From CAYPNP01 sp964412195 (GTDB lineage: Bacteria > Acidobacteriota > JAAYUB01): DNA of 64,000 nucleotides. The position numbers and the translations under genes were made by a program. Location of the stretch: contig CAYPNP010000022.1 of NCBI GenBank assembly GCA_964412195.1, forward strand, positions 1-64,000, read 5' to 3'. Of this stretch, positions 56,008 to 63,483 are shown piece by piece (position 1 is the first letter of the stretch; each line of letters opens with the position of its first letter). The notes under the pieces are model-generated. The model worked only from the letters and a program-made list of their open reading frames with translations. It was not told the origin of the DNA and did not search any database.

Positions 56008-57093
56008 TTATTGGCGGTATTTGTACCAGGCGGCGCAGGTTCCTTCCGAGGAGACCATGCAAGCGCCGATCGGGTTTTCCGGCGTGCAGGCGCGCCCGAA
56101 CAGGCCACAGTCCACCGGGTCGCAGATCCCCTTGAGTACCTCGCCGCAGCGACAACCCGTCGGCTCCGCCACCGGCGGGAGCGCGACCGGAAAACGCCGT
56201 GCGGCGTCAAAATCCGCCCACTCCGCCCGGATCCGGCAGCCGCTGCCGGGGAGGGTGCCGATGCCCCGCCAATAATCGTCGCAGGGCTCGAAGGTCTCCT
56301 CCAGCAACCGCCGGGCGGTCGGATTCCCCTCGTGCCGGACCACCCGGGCGTATTCGTTATCCACCCGGGGCTGTCCGGACAGGATCTGGAGCAGCAGCAT
56401 CCAGATCCCCTGCAGGATGTCAAGCGGCTCGAATCCCACCACGGAGCAAGCCACGCCGTGCTCCCGCGGCAGGAATTCGTACGCCCGGCTGCCGATGATG
56501 GCGCTCACGTGGGCGGGGCAGAGGTACCCGTGCACGCCGACCTGGGGATCCCGGGCCAGCGCCGCCATGGCCGGCGGGATGAGCTTGTGGGCCGTCAGGA
56601 CGGAGTAGTTGGCGAGCCCCTCGCGTCGGGCCTGCTGGACGGACGCTGCGATGGTCGGGGAGGTGGTCTCGAAACCGACGCCCAGGAAGACGACCTCCCG
56701 CCCCGGGTTCCGGCGGGCGACTTCCAGGGCGTCGAGGGTCGAATACACCACCCGGACGTCGGCGCCCTCCGCCCGCTCGTGCAGAAGGTTGGTGCCCGTA
56801 CCCGGCACCTTCATCATGTCACCGAAGGTGGTCAGGGTGACGCCGTCGTGCCGGGCCAGTGCGATCGCCCGGTCCACGTATTCCATGCCCGTCACGCAGA
56901 CGGGGCAGCCCGGCCCGGAGATCAGTCGGACCGCCTCGGGCAGCACCTGGCGCAGGCCGAACTTGTGGATGGCCATGGTGTGGGAGCCGCAGACCTCCAT
57001 GAGGGTGACCTGCCGCCGCAGCGGCAGCGACCGGATCTTAGCGATGAGGATGGCGGCGTCCTCGCGGGAGCGGAACTCATCGATGTATTTCAT
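56008..57093 (-). CDS. hypD: [NiFe]-hydrogenase maturation factor HypD
   Basis: 361 residues from ATG 57093; a 31-residue upstream extension has no ribosome site and crosses the promoter. Family motifs: 'TLMEVCGSHTMAIHKFGLRQ' (Cys35), 'ISGPGCPVCVTG' (Cys63, Cys66), 'TFGDMMKVPGTGTNLL', 'VFLGVGFETTSP' and the C-terminal [4Fe-4S] ligands in the Cys-rich GCRCGEV...CDPVDCGLFG region. HypD with HypC builds the Fe(CN)2CO unit of [NiFe]-hydrogenases. No other hyp or hydrogenase gene lies in the window, so it is a solitary copy here. Confidence 0.95.
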   Translation of the reverse strand: MKYIDEFRSREDAAILIAKIRSLPLRRQVTLMEVCGSHTMAIHKFGLRQVLPEAVRLISGPGCPVCVTGMEYVDRAIALARHDGVTLTTFGDMMKVPGTGTNLLHERAEGADVRVVYSTLDALEVARRNPGREVVFLGVGFETTSPTIAASVQQARREGLANYSVLTAHKLIPPAMAALARDPQVGVHGYLCPAHVSAIIGSRAYEFLPREHGVACSVVGFEPLDILQGIWMLLLQILSGQPRVDNEYARVVRHEGNPTARRLLEETFEPCDDYWRGIGTLPGSGCRIRAEWADFDAARRFPVALPPVAEPTGCRCGEVLKGICDPVDCGLFGRACTPENPIGACMVSSEGTCAAWYKYRQ

Positions 57094-57141
57094 GGCGATC
57101 GGACTCCCCGGCAGATTCGGCGTGCGCCGGCGGAACGATGT

Positions 57142-57170
57142 ATTATAAATTGTGTCGCAGACCGGTTGAA
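57142..57170 (-). promoter_or_regulatory. hypD promoter
   Basis: TTCAAC, 17-base spacer, perfect TATAAT on the minus strand. The start near 57135 gives a ~42-base leader to ATG 57093. Confidence 0.5.
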
Positions 57171-57279
57171 GGGGAAATTGGATCATCCGCAGCGCGTTTT
57201 CCTTCCGGTAGTGGCATCCCCTGCCCGGCCGCGGTCGTGTCCTGCCGCCCGGTCCGCAGGGGGCGGCGGACCGCTGGGG

Positions 57280-57313
57280 AGAAGAAAGAGGCCGTCCCGA
57301 GGGACGGCCTCTT
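57280..57313 (-). terminator. Terminator after the DUF3108-like gene
   Basis: A 12-13-bp perfect stem (AAGAGGCCGTCCC against GGGACGGCCTCTT) with a small loop. On the minus strand it is followed by TTTCTTCT. It separates the secreted protein gene from hypD. Confidence 0.75.
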
Positions 57314-57359
57314 CAACCGGATCGTGCGGGCGGGAACGGCGGGATTCCTCCCGCGGTGG

Positions 57360-58127
57360 TCATTTCGCAACCGGCGTTGCGAGGCCCTGCTTCATGTCAT
57401 ACGCCAGGTCACGGACCAGTTCGATGTCCTGCCGGGGGATGTTCAGCCGCATGAGCTGGCCCTTCTCGTTCACATCCATCGTCACTCCCTGGAATCCCCC
57501 CAGGTCGACGAAGTACCGGAGCAGCTTCACCTCGCCCAGCGCAGTCTGCAGCATCGTCTCGCCGTTGTAGTTCACCTTGGCGGTCACCTCCGCGGCGATC
57601 TTCGGGATATAGACCGGGAGGGTCTGTTTCTCAGCCTTGTTGAGCTTGTATTTCCTGTACAGGACCCCGTACAGGCTGTAGACGGCCTCCTCCAGCACCC
57701 GGAACTGCGGGGAGACCTTGGCTGTCCGGCTCAGGGTCTGGCCGCCCATCAGGGCGTTGTCGGTGGCCCTGCCATCCTGGAAAGTGACATGTATGTAACT
57801 TTCCCGCTCGTTGACATAAAAGGTGTCGTTGTAGAGGAGTGGATTGTAGTCGTCGTCCATCGTCTCGGAGGTGCGGTACCGGAAGAAGGCGTTCCCCGCG
57901 CCGCGCGGCAGAGCCAGTTCGCTTTCGGTTTCCATCAGGTACTTGCCGCTGTCCAGCTTGTAGAACGAGTACTTCTCAAAACCGGACTCCTGTCCCTGGA
58001 AGTAGATGACCAGCCGCCCCTGCTCCACCAGGGTCCGGTCGGTCTTGGTCTTTTCGGCCTCGTCTCCGGCCGCCAAGGCGACGAACGTAAGCAGGACGAA
58101 GGCACACGCAAACCATGATTTTCTCAT
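57360..58127 (-). CDS. Secreted protein of unknown function, DUF3108-like
   Basis: 255 residues from ATG 58127 (GGGAG upstream). Signal peptide MRKSWFACAFVLLTFVALAA followed by an all-beta protein: 'GRLVIYFQGQESGFEKYSFY', 'GAGNAFFRYRTSETMDDDYN', 'EVKLLRYFVDLGGFQGVTMD'. The overall pattern (paired strands around a barrel, 'MDVNEKGQLMRL' near the end) resembles DUF3108-type envelope proteins that read out or hold lipids. The assignment is tentative. The gene lies between hypD and hsp20 and ends in its own terminator. Confidence 0.65.
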   Translation of the reverse strand: MRKSWFACAFVLLTFVALAAGDEAEKTKTDRTLVEQGRLVIYFQGQESGFEKYSFYKLDSGKYLMETESELALPRGAGNAFFRYRTSETMDDDYNPLLYNDTFYVNERESYIHVTFQDGRATDNALMGGQTLSRTAKVSPQFRVLEEAVYSLYGVLYRKYKLNKAEKQTLPVYIPKIAAEVTAKVNYNGETMLQTALGEVKLLRYFVDLGGFQGVTMDVNEKGQLMRLNIPRQDIELVRDLAYDMKQGLATPVAK

Positions 58128-58186
58128 ACGCACTCCCAACGGCAGCCGCTGGCCGCCGGTGATGTCAGTCCGGTCGGAACCGGGGA

Positions 58187-58612
58187 TTATTTCTCCGCCC
58201 CGCCCACCCGGATGAACCGCTTCTTCTTGGCGACCCGAATGGTCAGCACGCCGCTTTTCAGCTTGGCGTCCACGCCGGCGGGATCCACCGGCACGTCGAA
58301 GCGAAACACCCGCCGGAACTCGCCGTACTCGCGCTCCATCTGGTGGTAGTTCAGACAGGTCGAATCCGCCATCTGCGTCTTGGTCCCTCGGATCCGGAGG
58401 TCCTGGCCCTCCGCCTCCAGTTCGATGGCTTCCCGGCGCACGCCGGGGACCTCCAGCATGATGATGTAGGCTTTCTCGGTTTCAAAGATGTCGGCCATGG
58501 GCAACCAGCCGACCGCCGCCTGGGTCAGGAAATCCTCGTCGTCGTGGATCAGCTGCTGCATCTTGCGCTGCAGGTGGAACAAACCCTCGAAGTCGTCATA
58601 TTTCTTCTTCAT
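58187..58612 (-). CDS. Small heat shock protein (Hsp20/alpha-crystallin)
   Basis: 141 residues from ATG 58612 (GGAGGGGGC upstream). Alpha-crystallin domain at ~38-135: 'WLPMADIFETEKAYIIMLEV', PGVRREAIELEAEGQDLRIRG, 'EYGEFRRVFRFDVPVDPAGV' and 'LKSGVLTIRVAKKKR'. The I-x-V tail motif that closes oligomers is approximated by FIRVGG. An ATP-independent holdase in the cytoplasm. TATAAT (58644-58649, minus strand) lies just upstream. No HrcA CIRCE element is seen. Confidence 0.92.
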   Translation of the reverse strand: MKKKYDDFEGLFHLQRKMQQLIHDDEDFLTQAAVGWLPMADIFETEKAYIIMLEVPGVRREAIELEAEGQDLRIRGTKTQMADSTCLNYHQMEREYGEFRRVFRFDVPVDPAGVDAKLKSGVLTIRVAKKKRFIRVGGAEK

Positions 58613-58671
58613 AAGGATCGCCCCCTCCACGGGTTGCCCCCTCATTATATCCCCATTTCCGGACCGGACCA

Positions 58672-58697
58672 TAAAAAAAGCCAGGCGGCGCCTGGCT
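58672..58697 (-). terminator. Terminator of the ribosomal alpha operon
   Basis: An eight-bp stem AGCCAGGC/GCCTGGCT, three-base loop, followed on the minus strand by seven T residues. It lies 48 bases after the rplQ stop. Confidence 0.88.
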
Positions 58698-58744
58698 GGA
58701 TTGGTCTACCGGGAGGTTTGTGCGGGATGGTGGCCCGCCCGGGT

Positions 58745-59242
58745 TTATTCGGCGGCTTCCTCCGCGGGGGCTTCGGCCTTCTTGGTCCGCTTGCGCGGCT
58801 TGGGGGCCGGCTTCTCCTCGGGGGCTGCCTGTTCCTTTTCCTTCTCCTTGGACTTCTCGGGCTTCTTCTTGTCGCTGACCTTCAGCTCGCTGCCCAGCAG
58901 CTCGATGATGGCCATCTCGGCCTTGTCGCCGTCGCGCCAGCCGGTCTTGATGATCCGGGTGTACCCGCCCGGCCGGTCGGAGAACCGCGGCGCGATCTCC
59001 TCCATCACCTTGTGGGCCACTTCCTTGACCATGACGTAGCCGAGGATCTTCCGGCGGGCGTGCAGGGTGCCCTTGCGGCCCTCGGAGATCAGCCTTTCCA
59101 CCACCGGCCGGAGCTCCTTGGCCTTGGGCAGGGTGGTCAGGATGCGCTCCTTTTGGAACAGGGCGGTGGCCAGGTTCCGCAGCAGGGCCCGGCGGTGGGA
59201 TGAGGTGCGCCCCAATTTCCGTCCAGCAACCTTATGTCGCAT
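58745..59242 (-). CDS. rplQ: 50S ribosomal protein L17
   Basis: 165 residues. L17 proper covers residues 1-~120: 'MRHKVAGRKLGRTSSHRRAL', 'LATALFQKERILTTLPKAKE', 'GYTRIIKTGWRDGDKAEMAI'. A charged ~45-residue C-terminal extension (KKKPEKSKEKEKEQAAPEEK) is longer than in E. coli L17 (127 residues) and rich in Lys, Glu, Pro and Ala. Last gene of the operon. Confidence 0.96.
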   Translation of the reverse strand: MRHKVAGRKLGRTSSHRRALLRNLATALFQKERILTTLPKAKELRPVVERLISEGRKGTLHARRKILGYVMVKEVAHKVMEEIAPRFSDRPGGYTRIIKTGWRDGDKAEMAIIELLGSELKVSDKKKPEKSKEKEKEQAAPEEKPAPKPRKRTKKAEAPAEEAAE

Positions 59243-59273
59243 GATCCATCTCCTTCAATTCTTGGGTGTACCG

Positions 59274-60257
59274 CTACTTCTTGACGATCCGGCCGTTCTT
59301 GTCCAGGGTCATGCCCAGCGCGAGGCCCATTTCGGTCAGGACGTCCTTGATCTCGTTCAGAGACTTCCGGCCGAAGTTTTTCGTCTTGAGCATCTCCGCC
59401 TCGGTCTTCTGGACCAGGTCGGCGATGGTCTTGATCTCGGCGTTCTTGAGGCAGTTGTAGGCCCGCACCGACAGCTCCAGTTCCTCAACCGACTTCTGGA
59501 GGTACTCGTTGAGGACATTCTCTTCCTCGGTGGTCTCCACCTCGACGGCCTCTTCTTCCTCCTCGAAGTTGATGAAGAGGAACATGTGGTCCTTCAGGAT
59601 CTTGGCCGCCAGCCCGACCGAATCGGCGGGGGTGATGGCCCCGTTGGTCCACACCTCCAGGATCAGCTTGTCGTAGTCCGTGGCCTGGCCCAGGCGGGCG
59701 GCCTCCACCTGATAATTGACCTTGCGGACCGGGGAGTGCACCGAATCCAGCGGGATGTAGCCGATCTCGAGGTCCTCGTCGAAATTCATCTCGGAGGAGA
59801 CGTAGCCGCGGCCCATCTTCACCCGCATCTCGATCTTCAGCTTCCCGCCCTCGCCCAGGGTGGCGATGTGGATGTCCGGATCCAGGACCTTGATGTCCGG
59901 ATCGGCCTTGATGTCCCCGGATTTGACCTCGCACGGGCCCTCAGCTTCCAGGAAGAGGGACTTGGTGTAGTTCACGTGCATCTTGAGCGGGATCTGTTTG
60001 ATATTGAGGATGATATCAGTCACGTCCTCGCGCACGCCGCGCAGGGAGGAGAACTCGTGGAGCGCCCCCTCCACCTTCACGGCCGTCACCGCCGCGCCGG
60101 GGATGGAAGACATCAGGATCCGCCGCAGCGAATTGCCGATGGTCGTGCCGAACCCCCGTTCAAACGGCTGGGCGAAGAACTTGGTGTAGGTCTCCGTGGC
60201 TGTCTCTGCTTCGTGCAGGAGCCGCTTCGGCTTCTGCAGTTTTGGGATTGTCATCAA
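59274..60257 (-). CDS. rpoA: DNA-directed RNA polymerase alpha subunit
   Basis: 327 residues, the usual size. The N-terminal domain (1-~230) includes 'GFGTTIGNSLRRILMSSIPG' and 'VRKVNYQVEAARLGQATDYD'. The C-terminal domain (~245-320) has 'LELSVRAYNCLKNAEIKTIA' and FGRKSLNEIKDVLTEMGL, which contacts UP-elements and activators. The linker is acidic (EEEEAVEVETTEEE). Ends 31 bases before rplQ. Confidence 0.97.
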   Translation of the reverse strand: MMTIPKLQKPKRLLHEAETATETYTKFFAQPFERGFGTTIGNSLRRILMSSIPGAAVTAVKVEGALHEFSSLRGVREDVTDIILNIKQIPLKMHVNYTKSLFLEAEGPCEVKSGDIKADPDIKVLDPDIHIATLGEGGKLKIEMRVKMGRGYVSSEMNFDEDLEIGYIPLDSVHSPVRKVNYQVEAARLGQATDYDKLILEVWTNGAITPADSVGLAAKILKDHMFLFINFEEEEEAVEVETTEEENVLNEYLQKSVEELELSVRAYNCLKNAEIKTIADLVQKTEAEMLKTKNFGRKSLNEIKDVLTEMGLALGMTLDKNGRIVKK

Positions 60258-60270
60258 GGTAGACCTCCGG

Positions 60271-60900
60271 TTATTTCGAGTAGAGCTCGACGATCAGCTG
60301 CTCATTGATATCCATGGAGATATCCTGGCGCTGCGGCAGCGCCAGCACCCGGCCCACCAAGTTGTCCTTGTCCATGGACAGCCAGGCGGGGATCCCGCGG
60401 CTCATCGCCGCTTCGACGCTGCCGAACACGAAGGGATTCTTCTTGAAGCCCTCTTCCACGGTGACCGTATCGTCTTTCTTGATCTCGTAAGAGGGGATGT
60501 CCACCCGCTTGCCGTTCACCTGGACGTGGCCGTGGCGGACCACCTGCCGCGCCTGGGCGCGGGAGGAGGACAGACCGAGGCGGTAGACCACGTTGTCGAG
60601 GCGGCGCTCCAGCAGCACCAGCAGGGTCTCGCCGGTGACGCCCTTCTGGCGCTCCGCTTCGTGGAAGTAGCGCCGGAACTGCTTTTCCATCAGCCGGTAA
60701 ATGCGCTTCACCTTCTGCTTTTCCCGGAGCTGCAGGCCGTAGCCCACCAGCTTCGGCTTCCGGCTCCGGCCATGTTCGCCGGGAGGATACGGCCGGCGGT
60801 TGATGGCACAGCTGTCCTTGAAACACCGCTCCCCTTTCAGAAAGAGCTTGGTGCCTTCGCGGCGGCACAACCGGCATACGGATTCGTTGTATCTTGCCAA
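60271..60900 (-). CDS. rpsD: 30S ribosomal protein S4
   Basis: 209 residues. N-terminal zinc-type cysteines 'CRLCRREGTKLFLKGERCF' are followed by 'RRPYPPGEHGRSRKPKLVGY' and an S4 RNA-binding domain ('LERRLDNVVYRLGLSSSRAQ', 'RQVVRHGHVQVNGKRVDIPS'). The C+ zinc-binding form is kept here. S4 binds 16S rRNA early in assembly. Confidence 0.97.
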   Translation of the reverse strand: MARYNESVCRLCRREGTKLFLKGERCFKDSCAINRRPYPPGEHGRSRKPKLVGYGLQLREKQKVKRIYRLMEKQFRRYFHEAERQKGVTGETLLVLLERRLDNVVYRLGLSSSRAQARQVVRHGHVQVNGKRVDIPSYEIKKDDTVTVEEGFKKNPFVFGSVEAAMSRGIPAWLSMDKDNLVGRVLALPQRQDISMDINEQLIVELYSK

Positions 60901-60923
60901 GGCAGTCCTCCTTACTCGCTAAC

Positions 60924-61328
60924 TTACACTCTGCGGCGCTTCTTGGGACGGCAGCCGTTGTGGGGAATCGGGGTGATGTCGCGGATGCTCCGGATCTTCA
61001 GGCCGGCCTGGCTCAGCGCCCGGACGGCGGACTCGCGGCCGGGGCCCGGGCCCTTCACTTCCACTTCCACTTCGCGCATGCCGCTGTCCATGGCGACCTT
61101 CGCGGCGTTCTCCGACGCCTGCTGGGCCGCGAACGGCGTGCCCTTGCGGGAGCCCTTGAAACCGATGGTGCCGCCGCTGGCCGTGGAAATGGTGTTGCCG
61201 GTGGGGTCCGTGATGGTCACCGTGGTGTTGTTGAACGTGGAGCGGACATGGGCCACGCCGTACGGCACATTCTTCTTTACCTTCTTGCGCAGCGTCTTCT
61301 TGCCGGCGCTTTTCACTTCTTTCGCCAT
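60924..61328 (-). CDS. rpsK: 30S ribosomal protein S11
   Basis: 134 residues. 'GVAHVRSTFNNTTVTITDPT', 'GFKGSRKGTPFAAQQASENA' and a C-terminal 'IRDITPIPHNGCRPKKRRRV' are diagnostic. Part of the platform of the 30S subunit. It lies 23 bases upstream of rpsD. Confidence 0.97.
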   Translation of the reverse strand: MAKEVKSAGKKTLRKKVKKNVPYGVAHVRSTFNNTTVTITDPTGNTISTASGGTIGFKGSRKGTPFAAQQASENAAKVAMDSGMREVEVEVKGPGPGRESAVRALSQAGLKIRSIRDITPIPHNGCRPKKRRRV

Positions 61329-61346
61329 ATGACTCTCCTGTCGACC

Positions 61347-61703
61347 TTACTTCTTCTTCCGGCGGGGACCCTTGCGCGTGCGGGCATTGGTGTGCGTCCG
61401 CTGACCGTGGACGGGCAGGCCCCGGCGATGGCGCAAGCCGCGGTAGCAGCCGATATCCATCAGGCGCTTGATGTTCAGGGACATCTCCTTGCGGAGATCG
61501 CCCTCGATCATCCCCTCTTCCTGCAAGATTGCCCGGATGCGTGAGATCTCGTCGGCCGTGAGTTCCTTGACCTTCTTCCGCTCGTCGATCCCGGCCCGGT
61601 TCAGGATCATCCGGGAGCGGGACTGGCCGATGCCGTAGATGTGGGTCAGGCCGATGAAGACGTTCTTGTTATCCGGTAGATTGACACCTTCAATTCTCGC
61701 CAA
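61347..61703 (-). CDS. rpsM: 30S ribosomal protein S13
   Basis: 118 residues. 'ARIEGVNLPDNKNVFIGLTH', 'IYGIGQSRSRMILNRAGID' and 'RGLRHRRGLPVHGQRTHTNA' then 'RTRKGPRRKKK' are the standard S13 features. It contacts tRNA and L5 at the subunit head. Confidence 0.97.
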   Translation of the reverse strand: MARIEGVNLPDNKNVFIGLTHIYGIGQSRSRMILNRAGIDERKKVKELTADEISRIRAILQEEGMIEGDLRKEMSLNIKRLMDIGCYRGLRHRRGLPVHGQRTHTNARTRKGPRRKKK

Positions 61704-61727
61704 GATAGACCTCCATCCTCTGAAAAA

Positions 61728-61841
61728 TTAACCTTGTCTCTGCTTGTGGCGTTTGTTCTCGCAGATGACCCGGATGACACCCTTGCGCTTGATGATCTTG
61801 CACTTGGGGCAAATTTTCTTGACCGATGCGCGCACTTTCAT
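61728..61841 (-). CDS. rpmJ: 50S ribosomal protein L36
   Basis: 37 residues, MKVRASVKKICPKCKIIKRK then GVIRVICENKRHKQRQG. It keeps the zinc ligands C-x2-C-x12-C-x4-H of the C+ form. It lies between infA and rpsM with TAA at 61728. Confidence 0.96.
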   Translation of the reverse strand: MKVRASVKKICPKCKIIKRKGVIRVICENKRHKQRQG

Positions 61842-61857
61842 GGTTTACTCTCCAAAA

Positions 61858-62076
61858 TTACTTGAACCGATAAATGATCCGGCCCCGGGACAGGTCGTAG
61901 GGGGAAAGCTCCACCAGGACCTTGTCGCCCGGAAGGATCCGGATGAAATTCTTCCGCATCTTCCCGGACACATGAGCCAGGACGATATGCTTGTTCTCCA
62001 ACTCCACCCGGAACATCGCATTGGGCAGCGTCTCGATGATGGTTCCATTCACCTCAAACGCATCTTCTTTGGGCAT
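61858..62076 (-). CDS. infA: Translation initiation factor IF-1
   Basis: 72 residues. The S1-type OB-fold is plain: 'MPKEDAFEVNGTIIETLPNA', 'MFRVELENKHIVLAHVSGKM', 'RKNFIRILPGDKVLVELSPY' and DLSRGRIIYRFK. It occupies the 30S A-site with IF2 and IF3 during initiation. Confidence 0.97.
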   Translation of the reverse strand: MPKEDAFEVNGTIIETLPNAMFRVELENKHIVLAHVSGKMRKNFIRILPGDKVLVELSPYDLSRGRIIYRFK

Positions 62077-62088
62077 TCGCTCCTCTGC

Positions 62089-62838
62089 TCACTCACTCAA
62101 TCGGGTCAATATTTCAGGGCCATCCGCCGTGACAGCCACCGTATGTTCGAAATGGGCGGAGTACCCGCCGTCCACTGTCACCGCCGTCCACCGGTCCGGC
62201 AGGATCCGGACATGGGGCGTGAACTCGTTGACCATCGGCTCGATCGCCAAGGCCATGCCCCGCTTCAGGACCGCGCCCTGGTTCGGCGGCCCGTAGTTCG
62301 GGATCTGGAGCTCCTCGTGCATCCGCGACCCGATGCTGTGGCCGACGAAATCCCGCACCACCGCAAAACCGGCCTGCTCGACAAACACCTGGACGGCGTG
62401 GGAGATGTCGCCGATCCGGTTGCCCGGCCGGGCCTGGGCGATGCCCTTGTAGAGGGCCTGCTCCGTCACCTCGGCCAGCCGCCGGTGCCGCTCGCTCACC
62501 GCCCCGATCAGGATCGTCACGGCCCCGTCGCCGTAATAGCCCTGGTAGATCGTGCCCACGTCGATGCTCAGGAGGTCCCCGTCACGGAGCACGTAATCCG
62601 AGGGGATCCCGTGGACCACCTGGTCGTTGACCGAGGTGCAGAGCGTCCTGGGATATCCCTGGTACCCCTTGAAGGCAGGCAGGCAGCCCGCCTTGCGGAT
62701 GTACCGTTCGGCCGTCCGGTCCAGTTCCTCGGTGGCCACGCCCTCGCGGGCTTCCTCCCGGATGAGCTGCAGCGTCTCGGCCACCACCCGGCTGGCCACG
62801 CGCATGAGCTCGATCTCCTGGGGCGTCTTGATTTCCAT
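62089..62838 (-). CDS. map: Methionine aminopeptidase, type I
   Basis: 249 residues. Metal ligands are Asp93 and Asp104 (SIDVGTIYQGYYGDGAVT), His167 (FVGHSIG), Glu200 (AIEPMV) and a C-terminal Glu, with the substrate His76 in 'CTSVNDQVVHGIPS'. It removes initiator methionine after deformylation. It lies one base downstream of the adk stop, both being in the secY-adk-map-infA string. Confidence 0.96.
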   Translation of the reverse strand: MEIKTPQEIELMRVASRVVAETLQLIREEAREGVATEELDRTAERYIRKAGCLPAFKGYQGYPRTLCTSVNDQVVHGIPSDYVLRDGDLLSIDVGTIYQGYYGDGAVTILIGAVSERHRRLAEVTEQALYKGIAQARPGNRIGDISHAVQVFVEQAGFAVVRDFVGHSIGSRMHEELQIPNYGPPNQGAVLKRGMALAIEPMVNEFTPHVRILPDRWTAVTVDGGYSAHFEHTVAVTADGPEILTRLSE

Positions 62839-62839
62839 C

Positions 62840-63481
62840 TTACGCGAGCACCCCTTGTATCCGGCGGAAGATCTCCTCGACCTCCCCGTAGCCGGTCACG
62901 GTCCGCAGCACGCCCCGGTTCCGGTACCACTCGATGAGCGGCTCGGTTTGGGAGCGGTAGACCGCGAGCCGGCGGCGGACCGTTTCCTCCCGGTCATCGT
63001 CCCGCTGGATCAGCGCGCCACCGCAGCGGTCGCAGGCGTCCGGCTCCGTGGAGGGGGCGAAGTACACATTGAAGATCGCTCCGCACCCGGCGCAGTTCCG
63101 TCGCCCGGCCAGGCGACGCACCAGGATGTCCTCCGGCACGTCGAAGGAGAGCACGCGGATCTCAAACTGGGCGGTGATCAGTCCCTCCAACGCCTCCGCC
63201 TGGACCACGGTCCGGGGGAAGCCGTCCAGCGTGCAGCCGCCGGCGCAGTCGGGCTCCTGCAGGCGCTCGCGGATCAAGCCGATGACGATGTCGTCGGAAA
63301 CCAGTCCGCCGGCGTCCATGACCGCCTTGGCCTTCCGGCCCAACTCGGTGCCCTTCCGCACCGCCTCCCGCAGCATGTCGCCGGTGGAGATCTGGGGGTA
63401 GCCGAAATGTTCAAAGAGCAGTTTCGCCTGAGTGCCTTTGCCGGAACCCGGCGGGCCCAGCAGGACGAGCATTCTCCGCAT
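62840..63481 (-). CDS. adk: Adenylate kinase with zinc-binding lid
   Basis: 213 residues. P-loop GPPGSGKGT (9-17), 'ISTGDMLREAVRKGTELGRK', 'TLDGFPRTVVQAEALEGLI' and a long LID with CAGC and CDRC cysteine pairs (~128-131 and ~148-151), the four-Cys zinc form. It interconverts AMP, ADP and ATP. Confidence 0.97.
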   Translation of the reverse strand: MRRMLVLLGPPGSGKGTQAKLLFEHFGYPQISTGDMLREAVRKGTELGRKAKAVMDAGGLVSDDIVIGLIRERLQEPDCAGGCTLDGFPRTVVQAEALEGLITAQFEIRVLSFDVPEDILVRRLAGRRNCAGCGAIFNVYFAPSTEPDACDRCGGALIQRDDDREETVRRRLAVYRSQTEPLIEWYRNRGVLRTVTGYGEVEEIFRRIQGVLA

Positions 63482-63483
63482 CG

